Shown here one piece after another: positions 30,601 to 35,906 of a stretch of DNA of 64,000 bases; positions within the stretch are counted from its first letter, which is position 1; each line of letters begins with the position of its first letter. The stretch spans positions 62,001 through 126,000 of the forward strand of contig CBDCWQ010000014.1 of assembly GCA_965223435.1 (NCBI GenBank), given 5' to 3'. The notes beneath the pieces were generated by a model. The model did not search any database, was not told the DNA's origin, and saw nothing but the letters and a program-made list of their open reading frames with translations. Position numbers and translations under genes: made by a program. The DNA comes from CBDCWQ01 sp965223435 (GTDB taxonomy: Bacteria > Myxococcota > Kuafuiibacteriia > Kuafuiibacteriales > Kuafuiibacteriaceae).

Positions 30601-31521
30601 AACAAGATCGACGACCAGACGTTCATTCACGGCCTTGAGTTCCTGATCCAAGAAGACATCATATCTGTTGATCAGGTCGAACCTCAGGGCGATGGGCCCT
30701 CGGGCGATGGGATCCCAGAGTGGATCAAGACCAATGTGAAACTATGGGCGGACAACAAGATCGACGACCAGACGTTCATTCACGGCCTTGAGTTCCTGAT
30801 CCAAGAGAGGATCATCCGCCTCGATATCGACCCCGAACAGGAGCTTGAGGAGGCTGGCAAGAGGCTCCAGTCGCTGTACGTGGACGCGGGCATCGAACTC
30901 GGGCTCGTTGTTCTGGTGGTCGACTCCACCGGTGATTCGAAGGCCGACTACACGCTTACCGTCACCGTCCCTCTCAGTGGGGCGGTTGGCTGGAGGTTGA
31001 ACAAGTATGACGAGAATGGACCGGACGTCCCAACCGATCAGGCCATCGCTGCGCGAACCATCTCGGAGCATATCGGAGACGTGAGTGCCATCTTGCCTGA
31101 AACACATGAGAAAAGTGCTTTGGAGGTCGTGCGATCGGGCCTCGAGTTCCTCGTGACAGAGAAATCGTCTGACGGGAGTCTTCAATGGGCGCTCCAGCGT
31201 TTCCGCCCAGGGGTCGGTCACTTCTCAGCCCATGTATCGGAACTCGAATGGCAATTTTCTCAGGTCCAAGAAACGCTTGGCCCACTGATCGAGGAAATTC
31301 TGCAGAACCCCACCCTGGACTCACAAGATTTCGTGCACATAGAGGGCATCTACAAAAACTTTCTAGCCAACATCGAGCTGGCGAGCGAACTTCGACACCA
31401 AAAGCCACGTCGCTGGGATCTGCTCCAGTTGCTTTGGGTATGGCTTTCACATGATGTTTCTCAGTTGGCCAAAGTTGCACAAGTGGCCTTTGATGCTGCT
31501 GAGCAACAAGGACTGCGCTAG
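18613..31521 (+). CDS. Giant exported mosaic protein (4302 aa), function unknown
   Basis: ATG 18613 has AGGAGGGA 2 bases before it; a signal peptide with a long basic lead ends near residue 61 (hydrophobic core ILQICSILIAFVVAGLG). Domain reading: two GWNLV/GYWI-type modules (65-210), bacterial Ig-like repeats (about 217-510), a fibronectin-III-like domain (516-616), a sialidase-like propeller region (about 650-1235) with Asp-box-like SKDGGVLWS, a Ser/Gly linker (1307-1348), and an all-helical toroid-like region (about 1450-2330). Then come two copies of a metalloprotease-like plus Ig-like (BACON-type) pair (2346-2712; 2778-3145), a helical region, beta-rich domains, and two IPxWIK modules (3983-4073). 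No transmembrane anchor or sorting tail is evident. In both protease-like copies HExxH is replaced. Probably a secreted or surface adhesin/glycan-binding protein, by inference only. Confidence 0.85.
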   Translation: MGRTHPVERDVRAVAPSLGFQPISRYETAACGGRFAFGKKILQICSILIAFVVAGLGPSHAGWASSARSGLKLEAGWNLVPNPQDDDGSLFRMYKALGLTLWRATVFDAPGEVTVPHAGASTELEAFDGQGGVWAFAPNPVELVQPENPTPSVHPAGWSVLRVAQDIQLTDPNIERVFHWDRVHQAYRPVGAGDGLRQGEGYWIELRQASVPFEVVDFLPPALVVYTPSSERSRRVRPWVAVGGEVFDDHLQGLYLNGVQIADVSTSFNEILALEPGANRFDLVATDAAGNQTSVSKTVVRDLPDSASNESSDDGTLVASSENPQEPKVGVLGDDDASPELLVHSPSAGLIYSNDRNWVVKAQAVDEDLLSVSINGVVVSTSNTPFSHAVRLAGERTVLTLVARDRAEHRTEKSFEIRYDDTPPVLSLGHAQAQTVYAPSYRLHGRVTDAHLESLQLVNFTTGEAYPQTLTEDGHFSHEVALAEGANSLTVVATDAAQNQSSRAVVLTYAPEWEDARPPRAPSRFSATSRGDVVVLSWAAPTRLQDGTAIPEGVDLRYSVTRDGAQVGQSADVVFHDVVPEMDRVYRYEVHAVLKTGTGPGLESPPSDTISLALAASGDEPLPGTFEAPSIVPDEGLLVALPKVVLSQHEARTLAHLAYVARAPQKGGTELRYRSSSKAARAQSFEAPRRIASLSSGWQITDLSMTALEEKLSIAWIQQRDLNGERQSEIWAAESENAGGHFRDPKRVRTNASYKRGLDVGYDHQGHHHLVWGEANKVYYVRDLGEDIENVFDVVVREKNDIVVSYRMLYKKACDQFEDPCGCFESAEEQYTYALEEDSDSGEQIGPYRYRLEEAWVYNPSLKIDAEKVSIVARQDRMWDNRPVRNPNWRGAYGPVVPPRPPSTEVEGAWCDEEGSRRSQMGFMHVWSYRSGRPAPYPLAHVTAEEHARRLAQEEDPAAAFAYYYGEGEQNFVSYDPRAAHDKDWYFYLHDGTWHEQDKIRVAQRPLASRAWSKTATTSVDVPVWPIDRGLLTWTHETLSVEEGWRRGSWKGDRYQNWRFSVVSSEVGSADNDGHVVRPQLVGNEEGLLVAVYEDGASDDPNQPGHNAIKISVSKDGGVLWSRPTVVGRGYMPDVSLLADGELAIVYYEALHSDDGFSRIQLARSHDLQHWRRSTLNGQAPRAIHWKTHGTSVDALVGVPSLAAHDDLIVASWVQQAKGALGSDTIVTTRASKDTEASHFDLSHNGDLTVGKSTRFTVTAVNKYDMRVNAEGAVRVAVGHGLVSSGASHAGSAVSGSSIGGSRASDSSSGASVSSSGGSVSSSGSSDFSSGSSDSSSGSSDSSSGGSGSSAGALSGSSGSHGGAGGLLAAQGSGPHGGPFGASAVPSHVHSAEGLPGLALASSQAVYLEGGEAQLWMVVDEKESTLWVQDLDGAQSATSKTLVAFGTDALGNYDKALRARDALLRFDQEKKWAYQVEYAPDYANPDVAADVARYLEPTEWADGHLQDARHLAGFERVWVYTQGIALAQFSLKGDAHSIEIAQGMARYLCDHARPGVFEGESIIRGWPFSWNTLDDTWEDARLVTGANSWAIHGLGTFVASEAHQQLGEADRLAIQSCYHRALRGLKEHRRPVRSPATGETVSLMTAGWTALGLQRASTPASLPRPFQEAENATWAYYSVLDAIGYDGFDETQPPYIKRWQGGHSIEPLELTSEGQLVLKRPVLAENIVTEHNLDVLSVLNHALLHHEKTGLTDVEELRAWRDELRAGIFEVLWDDRDWKEDLLGTLGSEGVSAERRAHIERVLQEDALGRVITGGELEGNAEPKTFAASPHVAIDNCSWLSLSVDFEELPEVYVDRLARCLEFTELHFAKDLRFGSQSYYGTHYFQNAFRDPYIDESELQESSFHLEATTGLILGLHRFAQAHPSHEKAGWFRARANLLWDGVQSFVTDHGFPYSSQRIQDLSTLLSSSTAVIWFIDVYQALGDHGDLDRPLKNYASHIDFNRLAAFMHEAYPALRAKEVQPPDGVNPSDTGLIRSMTEPTSGEPLTLVEDQALAVMAAVNEGDFDTAADWVQGLLDTQQISSRTQTEEGAAEDPDFSGFDFEFPSGVKTWSKTALNPTRNTGTQLLAYYALAWFIGRVEGDYPTIKAAAEEALENGLRTMFAKYYQHEDVNTSGLFLAGLARPGRVFRYAKVEDNVLAYFTLSEVASAMASGPDDLRDLVLEARSQLESRLPDLCWDPKMGGPRAHVQESASPQFESGDPTDDLGVVSLCALFSAHTGNTKVAWTLMDMLNAAHGTLDALEPSGVHFGDGAGTYLSSGLVDRAVAGIHEVGLPAVLIPSLPQARVIRLAIFYTPDVLPAAEEGASSDAGARLDEDTARGKLEDMLSEAIKRANKVLAQSEVPYVLEVHVSGPIALEPEIRNTSGLTDLKEFLSEADTGSIYLRHKTFRDLLRTERIDVVMIVDGSTASVFDANWSGVEGNLVWKPGSGSFAGGAYVPEDLSAVGLVSKEDLLARHLIVRSLGIQLGCKPTQRFQSWEPITGFVSRQLERFGLLLPVIDDLFEDDCRDKMMTGLAGLTTIDGRMRYAQPVSPLVLAVDGRYEDFVVRGPPFTALEKTYTLTNNSDKPIEWAAGVYDYQNRRRDAAFLSLSETSGRLEPRASTRITVRLDETRISAWGSREKPYFGEVSAVVIEDGKEIVETYQGFDVVVYVEGPSAPSPQETVHTPETSGLSFVSLDAPTSHAAFSSGSDSSVADIHKTRLLVASGTAGSSAPSDKTEIDILVLYTPSTLPSFEDEVTNGDPEAEAAFIQKKQAARNELYALLQSARSETNKILAESGLPYVLHATLMKVDFGDQKPELGTIAKMKQFLAETHGDLLRSRHVDAVMVVDGSMVSVLDADWATDGAAAMWMPGNGAFAAGDFYSPEDRDVLGLVSKKDLVARHLVLRSLGIQLGCEPKKRPSESSGGLPSTLLMKELLKLGEAVGAVVPTVDDFFKPGCREKMASGLAHLAKVDGRMESIRASRTLELSVNERYENFAVYGPPFTSLEKTYTLTNNSDQPVQWAAGVYDYQSRGSEDAFLSLSERSGQLHAGASTDITVRLDEAHLNAWLPRDDPYYGEVSVVVVEDGKERVETYEGFDVMVHVERQSVPVQETIYTPGSSGLSNVSFEFPKSNELLMKKRALRSHSSGLLGQGRWAQRIGEALARRSSSFVDPRQEDLAVLALDAMREASLASPLSVSGLAAALLLHRPDGFLGAEVGPLLGMPSAHDDTGYGRITDGFQSALDEPRVPLEARLSEMHQDVLRALLISPYRPDRFDALFGRLTMLRFALGEAQSQTPLRAWPVGLNRVYSDVVHETDAALQDLCGDHVSTSPLGPHAQSFSAFFGLACDEASHLYAQLRTARFGDHAQDLERIVVQPGLGEWIVLLRSLALDSRGSAPGHVKRASGSGCLTCVQGLAPLALSPDLSMAQVQSALQEALNESLTRALQRDPNGPLLLSGVDPVSAFHPESPDYWTLRAIIFRLAAGRNAVHFGRLNFVNHIDYPRTAEAAQNVRALRRMLNHGYAGSLGDSALSPFGLPQIQTMLKTGIVHASTFDLLVRAQALSDEARAQRASEFAFFPELSPAAEADASQLSGPATMPWANNQAQVALALAPVGWTHSGQAPASYLPAGLVEVTELGPGSGTHGQDEIIDLGFDVNTKYVAEEAMILCCPPSDRECMKKIDEHEYEPIHEKPFPLDTRTLKPREVSLGKWKVSFRRSDFISGQILYHWLQNPGSAVEVWCRPKVKTTNREKPDKLVDEAWEFAIEEDTPTYFLAPETTQILWGPPSVPAEIMDETDKAVRLRVSIADIALFFGMMADLDEGDLRSVKVRVRSTGLLGNTNVVVALKADGQQETEIVLDRQMNKHTEYEVTFESDDLEGRNNHQRDFQGDYRFKFKVPSAEEFTIEKWDARGGSPEKITLFGFEVPTAAAEELSGAKSPKKSIPDWIKTNVKLWADNKIDDQTFIHGLEFLIQEDIISVDQVEPQGDGPSGDGIPEWIKTNVKLWADNKIDDQTFIHGLEFLIQERIIRLDIDPEQELEEAGKRLQSLYVDAGIELGLVVLVVDSTGDSKADYTLTVTVPLSGAVGWRLNKYDENGPDVPTDQAIAARTISEHIGDVSAILPETHEKSALEVVRSGLEFLVTEKSSDGSLQWALQRFRPGVGHFSAHVSELEWQFSQVQETLGPLIEEILQNPTLDSQDFVHIEGIYKNFLANIELASELRHQKPRRWDLLQLLWVWLSHDVSQLAKVAQVAFDAAEQQGLR
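22531..22656 (+). repeat. Six tandem 21-bp repeats coding a Ser/Gly linker
   Basis: Units of 21 bases start at 22531, 22552, 22573, 22594, 22615 and 22636, each close to TCTTCCTCGGGAAGCTCAGA plus one base. They encode the heptad SSSGSSD/SSSGGSV within the giant protein and continue less regularly to about 22690. Such a run can change length by slippage and forms a flexible linker between the propeller-like and helical regions. Confidence 0.9.
25648..28050 (+). repeat. Internal tandem duplication of a 1.1-kb metalloprotease-like/Ig-like unit
   Basis: Copy 1 spans about 25648-26750 and copy 2 about 26944-28050. Each begins with a beta strand like IDILVLYTP, runs through a helix with NKxLAxSxxPYVL, VD(A/V)VM(I/V)VDGS, the pseudo-active-site segment VRSLGIQLGC or LRSLGIQLGC, then an Ig-like domain starting TYTLTNNSD. 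Amino-acid identity is high by eye while the DNA has clearly diverged, so the duplication is old and retained. Confidence 0.85.
30568..30806 (+). repeat. Two identical 86-bp direct repeats encoding IPxWIK modules
   Basis: Bases 30568-30653 and 30721-30806 are identical, with the copies offset by 153 bases (51 codons). They encode WIKTNVKLWADNKIDDQ and the following FIHGLEFLIQE. Perfect DNA identity over 86 bases, with no synonymous differences, indicates a very recent duplication or gene conversion. Confidence 0.95.
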
Positions 31522-31552
31522 AGTCGGGGCTTGCCCGCGCATAGAGCGTGGT

Positions 31553-32899
31553 CTAGCCCTTGTTCGCGGCCCACCAGTCGTTCAGGTCCCGGAGGGCTCG
31601 CTCACCATACATTCGCTTTCGCTCGCGTTTTTTTGCCCGGACCGACAACGAAGGGCAAAGCCCCCAATGCACGTTGGAGGGCACATGTTTGGACCGGGCC
31701 CCTGGGGCCTTCGCACGCCCCAAAGTGTGCGCATACAGAGCCCCAAGCGCGGTCGTTCGGGGGGGCGGAACAAAGGGCTCGCCCCGGCGCTTCTTGGCGA
31801 TCATCAAACTCACCAAAAGTCCTGAAGCCGTCGACTCCACATAACCTTCAACGCCCGTGATCTGCCCCGCAAACCGAATGTGCGGCGCAGCCTTGGCACA
31901 AAAGTGCTCGTCTAAAAGCGTGGGTGAATCGATGTAGGTGTTGCGATGCACCGATCCCATGCGCAAAAACTCCACATGCTCAAGGCCAGGAATCATCCGA
32001 AAGACACGCGTTTGGGCCGGCCACTTCATGCGCGTCTGAAAACCCACGAGGTTATACGCGGTACGGTCTACGTCTTCAGCCCGAAGCTGAACCACCGCGT
32101 GCGGAACCTGTCCCGAACGGGGATCACAAAGACCGACGGGCTTCATGGCGCCAAAACGCAGCGTCTCTAGACCGCGCACCGCCAAAACTTCAATCGGCAA
32201 ACATCCCTCAAAATAACGCGCCTCCTCAAACGCTTGGGGCGCAACTTTCTCGGCTTCAAGAACGTGGGTAATGAAGCGCACGTACGTGTCTTCATCCATG
32301 GGGCAGTTCAAATAGTCGTCACCGTCCCCCTTTCCGTAGCGCGACGCCCGAAAACAAATGTCCATGTCAACGGTCTCGGCATCTACGATGGGCGCAATGG
32401 CGTCATAAAAATAGAGGCCATCGCGCGCGCCAAGCTCCGATTGAATCGCCGAGGCGAAAGCTTCGGTGGTCAGCGGTCCGGTGGCCACCACCACTTCGGG
32501 CGCTTCATCGACGCTCGGGAGGGTCTCCAACGCCTTTTCTACAATGTCGATGTTCGGCGCCGCGCGAAGGGCCTCGGTCACCGCTTCTCCAAAACGGGTT
32601 CGATCCACCGCAAGGGCGCCGCCCGCCGGAACGCGGTGGGCATCGGCAAAGCCCATAAGGCGACCCCCCATAAGGCGCATCTCTTCTTTGATCACCCCCA
32701 CGGCGGAATCCAGTCCGGAGGCTCGAAAGGAATTCGAGCACACCAACTCGGCGTAATGGTCAGCCACTTGAGCGGGGGTTTTTGCGCTCGGCTTCATGTC
32801 GAACAACCGAACCGGAATGCCCCGGGCCGAAAGCTGAAGGGCGAGTTCCGAACCGGCCAGTCCGGCACCGATCACCATCACCGGGGTTTGACGCTGCAT
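31553..32899 (-). CDS. trmFO: Folate-dependent tRNA (uracil-54-C5)-methyltransferase TrmFO
   Basis: 448 residues. The N-terminus VMVIGAGLAGSELALQL is the FAD-binding Rossmann motif. AELVCSNSFRASGL carries the conserved Cys (Cys53 in B. subtilis TrmFO), and GFADAHRVPAGGALAVDR plus the C-terminal FAGQITGVEGYVES are family hallmarks. The enzyme methylates U54 in the T loop of tRNA using methylenetetrahydrofolate and reduced FAD. It lies downstream of dprA and the kinase on the same strand and faces the end of the giant gene with a 31-base gap. GTG/ATG choice: the ATG at 32899 fits the family N-terminus. Confidence 0.95.
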   Translation of the reverse strand: MQRQTPVMVIGAGLAGSELALQLSARGIPVRLFDMKPSAKTPAQVADHYAELVCSNSFRASGLDSAVGVIKEEMRLMGGRLMGFADAHRVPAGGALAVDRTRFGEAVTEALRAAPNIDIVEKALETLPSVDEAPEVVVATGPLTTEAFASAIQSELGARDGLYFYDAIAPIVDAETVDMDICFRASRYGKGDGDDYLNCPMDEDTYVRFITHVLEAEKVAPQAFEEARYFEGCLPIEVLAVRGLETLRFGAMKPVGLCDPRSGQVPHAVVQLRAEDVDRTAYNLVGFQTRMKWPAQTRVFRMIPGLEHVEFLRMGSVHRNTYIDSPTLLDEHFCAKAAPHIRFAGQITGVEGYVESTASGLLVSLMIAKKRRGEPFVPPPRTTALGALYAHTLGRAKAPGARSKHVPSNVHWGLCPSLSVRAKKRERKRMYGERALRDLNDWWAANKG

Positions 32900-32944
32900 C
32901 GCCCGCCCCGATCATCGCAAGAACACTCTGGGTCAAGCCTCAAC

Positions 32945-34240
32945 TCAGTGCCGCGTCGGTTCTCGCGCAAAACCCGAAGCGGGCCCTTCCGCGCTCAAAC
33001 GCCCGATAAACACCCCAATGCCCAAAAACAAGAGCAATAGCGCAGCGCCCAGGGCCGCGAGGGCCCAGGTTTTTTTGGTTCGCCACGCAGGGGGATGCAC
33101 TTGCCCCCGAAACACAGAGGAAAACCGACTCGCCGCTTTGGTCGAAACCCGGGCCATGGTGGAGCCCCCCAAAAGACCGTCCGACATCAGGCGAGGCAAC
33201 ACGGGGACACTTTGGGCCGGACCCGCAAGCTCGGTGGGCGCCGCGCCCGGTTCGGCCTCGCAAGGCTCTGGGTAGGGCACTTTGGACGGGGCTCCGCCCA
33301 CCAGATCCTTTTCTACCTGCGTCAACGAATAAAGCAGGGCGTCGGCGCTTGCCGGGCGCTGGTGCGGATCTGGGTGAAGGCAGGCGTCCATCGTCTTCGC
33401 CAGCTTGTCCGGCAAAGCGCCCGCCATTTCTGGCGGGCCCCCGAGTTTTCGGAGGATCACCTGCGAAAGCGATGCCCCTTCGTGGGGCGGGCGTCCGGTG
33501 ATCATCTCGAAGAGGAGCACACCCACGGCAAACAGGTCGGTACGGCCGTCCACCGCCCCCCCGGCGACCTGCTCGGGCGCCATGTACTTCGGCGTTCCGA
33601 TAAAGCTGTGGGTCCGCCCGCGGCGAATGGGCGCTCGCTTGTCGGTGATGCGCTCCGCAATCCCAAAATCGACAAGCTTCACCGGCGCTCGAGCGTCCTT
33701 GGGCGCCAGAATCACGTTGGAAGGCTTGATGTCGCAGTGCACAAGCCCCGCCTCATGCAAAGACTGTAAGATGGTGCACAACCACCGGGCGATTTCCACC
33801 GCCTCGTAAAGCCCCAGCCCTTGGTCGAGCTGAAGCCGACGCCGCAGCGTCCGGCCTTCGAGGTACTCCATCACATAGGCCAATCGGGGCGGCCGAGCCT
33901 CTTCGACAAAATCGAGGACCCGAGCCAGACCCGGATGTTCGACCAAGCTTGCCGCCCGAACCTCGGCCAAAAAACGCTCCGCCAGACGAAGCCCACCCTG
34001 GCCTCCGAGGGTAAGCACCTTCAGAACGACCGGATCGCCGCCGGCCACGGGAATGGCCACAAACACGCCCGTCCCGGGACGCCCTCCGAGCGGACGCACC
34101 AGTCGGTACGCCCCGACACACTGTCCGGCTTCGAGGCGCTCGTTGTGTCCTGAAACGTGTTTGGCCACCCGATCCGCTGCCCTGCCCTTCGCCACTGGCT
34201 TCCTTTTAGCCCCTTGGATCCCCTTCGATATACCACGCAT
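32945..34240 (-). CDS. Membrane-anchored eukaryotic-like Ser/Thr protein kinase (non-RD)
   Basis: 431 residues. A basic N-terminus leads into the kinase domain (about 42-300): glycine loop LGGRPGTGVFVA, VVLKVLTL (ATP Lys), catalytic loop LVHCDIKPSNVIL, metal loop VDFGIAE, activation segment to GTPKYMAPEQV, and DLFAVGVLLFEMITGRPP. After a Pro/Ser linker one transmembrane helix (WALAALGAALLLLFLGIGVF) lies near the C-terminus with a short periplasmic tail. The catalytic loop has HCD instead of HRD, so the Arg that couples to a phosphorylated activation loop is missing while Asp, Lys and Asn remain. It is likely active but not regulated in the usual way. It occupies the place where topA usually sits between dprA and trmFO. 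Confidence 0.9.
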   Translation of the reverse strand: MRGISKGIQGAKRKPVAKGRAADRVAKHVSGHNERLEAGQCVGAYRLVRPLGGRPGTGVFVAIPVAGGDPVVLKVLTLGGQGGLRLAERFLAEVRAASLVEHPGLARVLDFVEEARPPRLAYVMEYLEGRTLRRRLQLDQGLGLYEAVEIARWLCTILQSLHEAGLVHCDIKPSNVILAPKDARAPVKLVDFGIAERITDKRAPIRRGRTHSFIGTPKYMAPEQVAGGAVDGRTDLFAVGVLLFEMITGRPPHEGASLSQVILRKLGGPPEMAGALPDKLAKTMDACLHPDPHQRPASADALLYSLTQVEKDLVGGAPSKVPYPEPCEAEPGAAPTELAGPAQSVPVLPRLMSDGLLGGSTMARVSTKAASRFSSVFRGQVHPPAWRTKKTWALAALGAALLLLFLGIGVFIGRLSAEGPASGFAREPTRH

Positions 34241-34367
34241 CCGTTGTGGACGGGCGTCGCTTCAATCACTGCCCACGCGTGTCCGGCCTGAAGTGACCGG
34301 CCCACCCATACCCTCCACCCACCCCAAGCCCACGCAGACCTCGGATCAATGAGGGTGCGCTTCGGGT

Positions 34368-35324
34368 TCAAACCAAGCGCTGAAAAAGGCCGCCGGGGCA
34401 GGCCTTGATTTGGCCTGAGAGCTCGAGCGAGGTCAACCGGCCGAAAACCACCGGCACCGGAATCTTCAAGAGGCGCACCAGCATCTCGCCGCTCTTCGGC
34501 GCACCGCTCAGGGTCTCAAGAATACGCGCATCGAGCGGATCTCGCGGCGGCAGCACGCCGTCGCCGGGCGGCACTTTTTGACCGTCTGCGACCGCCCCGC
34601 AAGTAAGCCCCCCAGGCACGGGGCTCGCATCCGACGACAATCCCAGCAAACCCAGAACCTCCGACGGCCCCTTCAACAGGTGCGCACCCTGATCCAGAAA
34701 CTCGAGACACCCCTGGCCTCGGGCTTCATCGACGGCCCAGGGAAAGACCGCCAAGCCGCGGCCGAGCGCCCGGGCGGCGTCCACCGTGTACCGCGTACCC
34801 GAGCGCGCATGGGCCTCAACCACCACCACCCAGTCGGCCAGCGCGGCCACAATCCGGTTTCGAAGCAAAAAAGCCACCCGAGCCACCGGTCCGTTGTTTT
34901 CGGTCAGCCACGTGCCCTTGGCGCGGAGGATTTGGCGAAACAAGGTTTGATTCACCCGCGGCGACGGATTCGACAGCGCGGTCGGCATCACCACCACGGT
35001 GGGCGTACCCCCTCGAAGCGCGCCGCGATGGGCGGCAGCATCGATGCCCATCGCCCCCCCACTGATCACCGTAGCTCCGGCGCTCGCCGCCAAAAACGCC
35101 ACCCGCTCGGCCAGCAGCAGCCCCCGCTGGGAGGCTCTGCGAGAACCCACGATCGCGAGCTTGGGCGAAGGACTCAGGGGCCATGCCCCGCGGACAAAAA
35201 GCGTTTTGGGAACGCGCTTCAAATCCAGGAGCCGACGAGGGTAATCTGGTGCGTCACGGGGAACCCGCCGCTCTTGGAACACCTCTTTGTGCATCCTTTC
35301 GTTGGACGGGGTTCGCCCCTTCAT
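34368..35324 (-). CDS. dprA: DNA-processing protein DprA
   Basis: 318 residues from ATG 35324, with AAGGA 7 bases upstream; a TTG two codons earlier is an alternative. The Rossmann core shows KLAIVGSRRASQRGL, TVISGGAMGIDAAAHRGAL and GTRYTVDAARALGR; the C-terminal 55 residues (DARILETLSGAPKSGEML...) form the winged-helix domain. DprA loads RecA on incoming single-stranded DNA during transformation. The N-terminal SAM domain found in many DprA proteins is absent or very short here. First gene of the dprA-kinase-trmFO run. Confidence 0.92.
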   Translation of the reverse strand: MKGRTPSNERMHKEVFQERRVPRDAPDYPRRLLDLKRVPKTLFVRGAWPLSPSPKLAIVGSRRASQRGLLLAERVAFLAASAGATVISGGAMGIDAAAHRGALRGGTPTVVVMPTALSNPSPRVNQTLFRQILRAKGTWLTENNGPVARVAFLLRNRIVAALADWVVVVEAHARSGTRYTVDAARALGRGLAVFPWAVDEARGQGCLEFLDQGAHLLKGPSEVLGLLGLSSDASPVPGGLTCGAVADGQKVPPGDGVLPPRDPLDARILETLSGAPKSGEMLVRLLKIPVPVVFGRLTSLELSGQIKACPGGLFQRLV

Positions 35325-35398
35325 GGTCAATCCTTGCGCATCTTCCCAACGATTTTCGGGCCCCGTGGCTTGCCGGGTGCCGAGGTATAATCGATTTC

Positions 35399-35845
35399 AT
35401 GAGCGCCCTGCCCCCAACCTTCGTTGGCCTTTTCGGTCGTGCGCGCCTCGCGGAAATGATGGCGCCCACCTACGCTCGGGTGCGAAACATCGATCCCAAC
35501 GAAGCCTATACGCGACTTGAAACCGCCTTGAGGGCTGAGCCGGTGATTTCTCGACTGCAAACCGCGCTCTGGCGCGCGCTCGAGGAGGCCAAACCCAAAC
35601 TCCAGATCCCCCAGCGGATGACCCTCCTGGTCAAGAAACTCGAAAAACCCCGCCGTTTCAAGGCGGCAAAGTGGTCCGCCAGCCAAGAGGGCGCTTGGGT
35701 CGCCCTCGCCCTCCATTTCGATTGTTTTGCCGGCGTCAGCGATGGCACGGCCATCGAGCTCCTGGAAACTCCGAACGGCCGCATCCTCCTCGACGAGGGG
35801 ATTTTGTGCGCGGGGCGCCACTTGGCTCGGGAACTCCTCCGCTGA
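35399..35845 (+). CDS. Hypothetical protein, 148 aa
   Basis: Start ATG 35399 lies just downstream of a GAGG at 35382-35385; the longer frame from 35183 runs antisense into dprA and is rejected. The protein has no signal peptide or membrane segment, an N-terminal helical half with Arg/Glu/Lys-rich stretches (AMMAPTYAR..., RMTLLVKKLEKPRR) and a C-terminal mixed half (GAWVALALHFDCFAGVSD). I recognise no family. It is read divergently from dprA and followed by an exported barrel-like protein. Confidence 0.6.
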   Translation: MSALPPTFVGLFGRARLAEMMAPTYARVRNIDPNEAYTRLETALRAEPVISRLQTALWRALEEAKPKLQIPQRMTLLVKKLEKPRRFKAAKWSASQEGAWVALALHFDCFAGVSDGTAIELLETPNGRILLDEGILCAGRHLARELLR

Positions 35846-35906
35846 TCCAAAGTGCGACGATACGCCGCATTCCCACCGAGGACCCCCTTTGGCACAGTGC
35901 GTTCGC

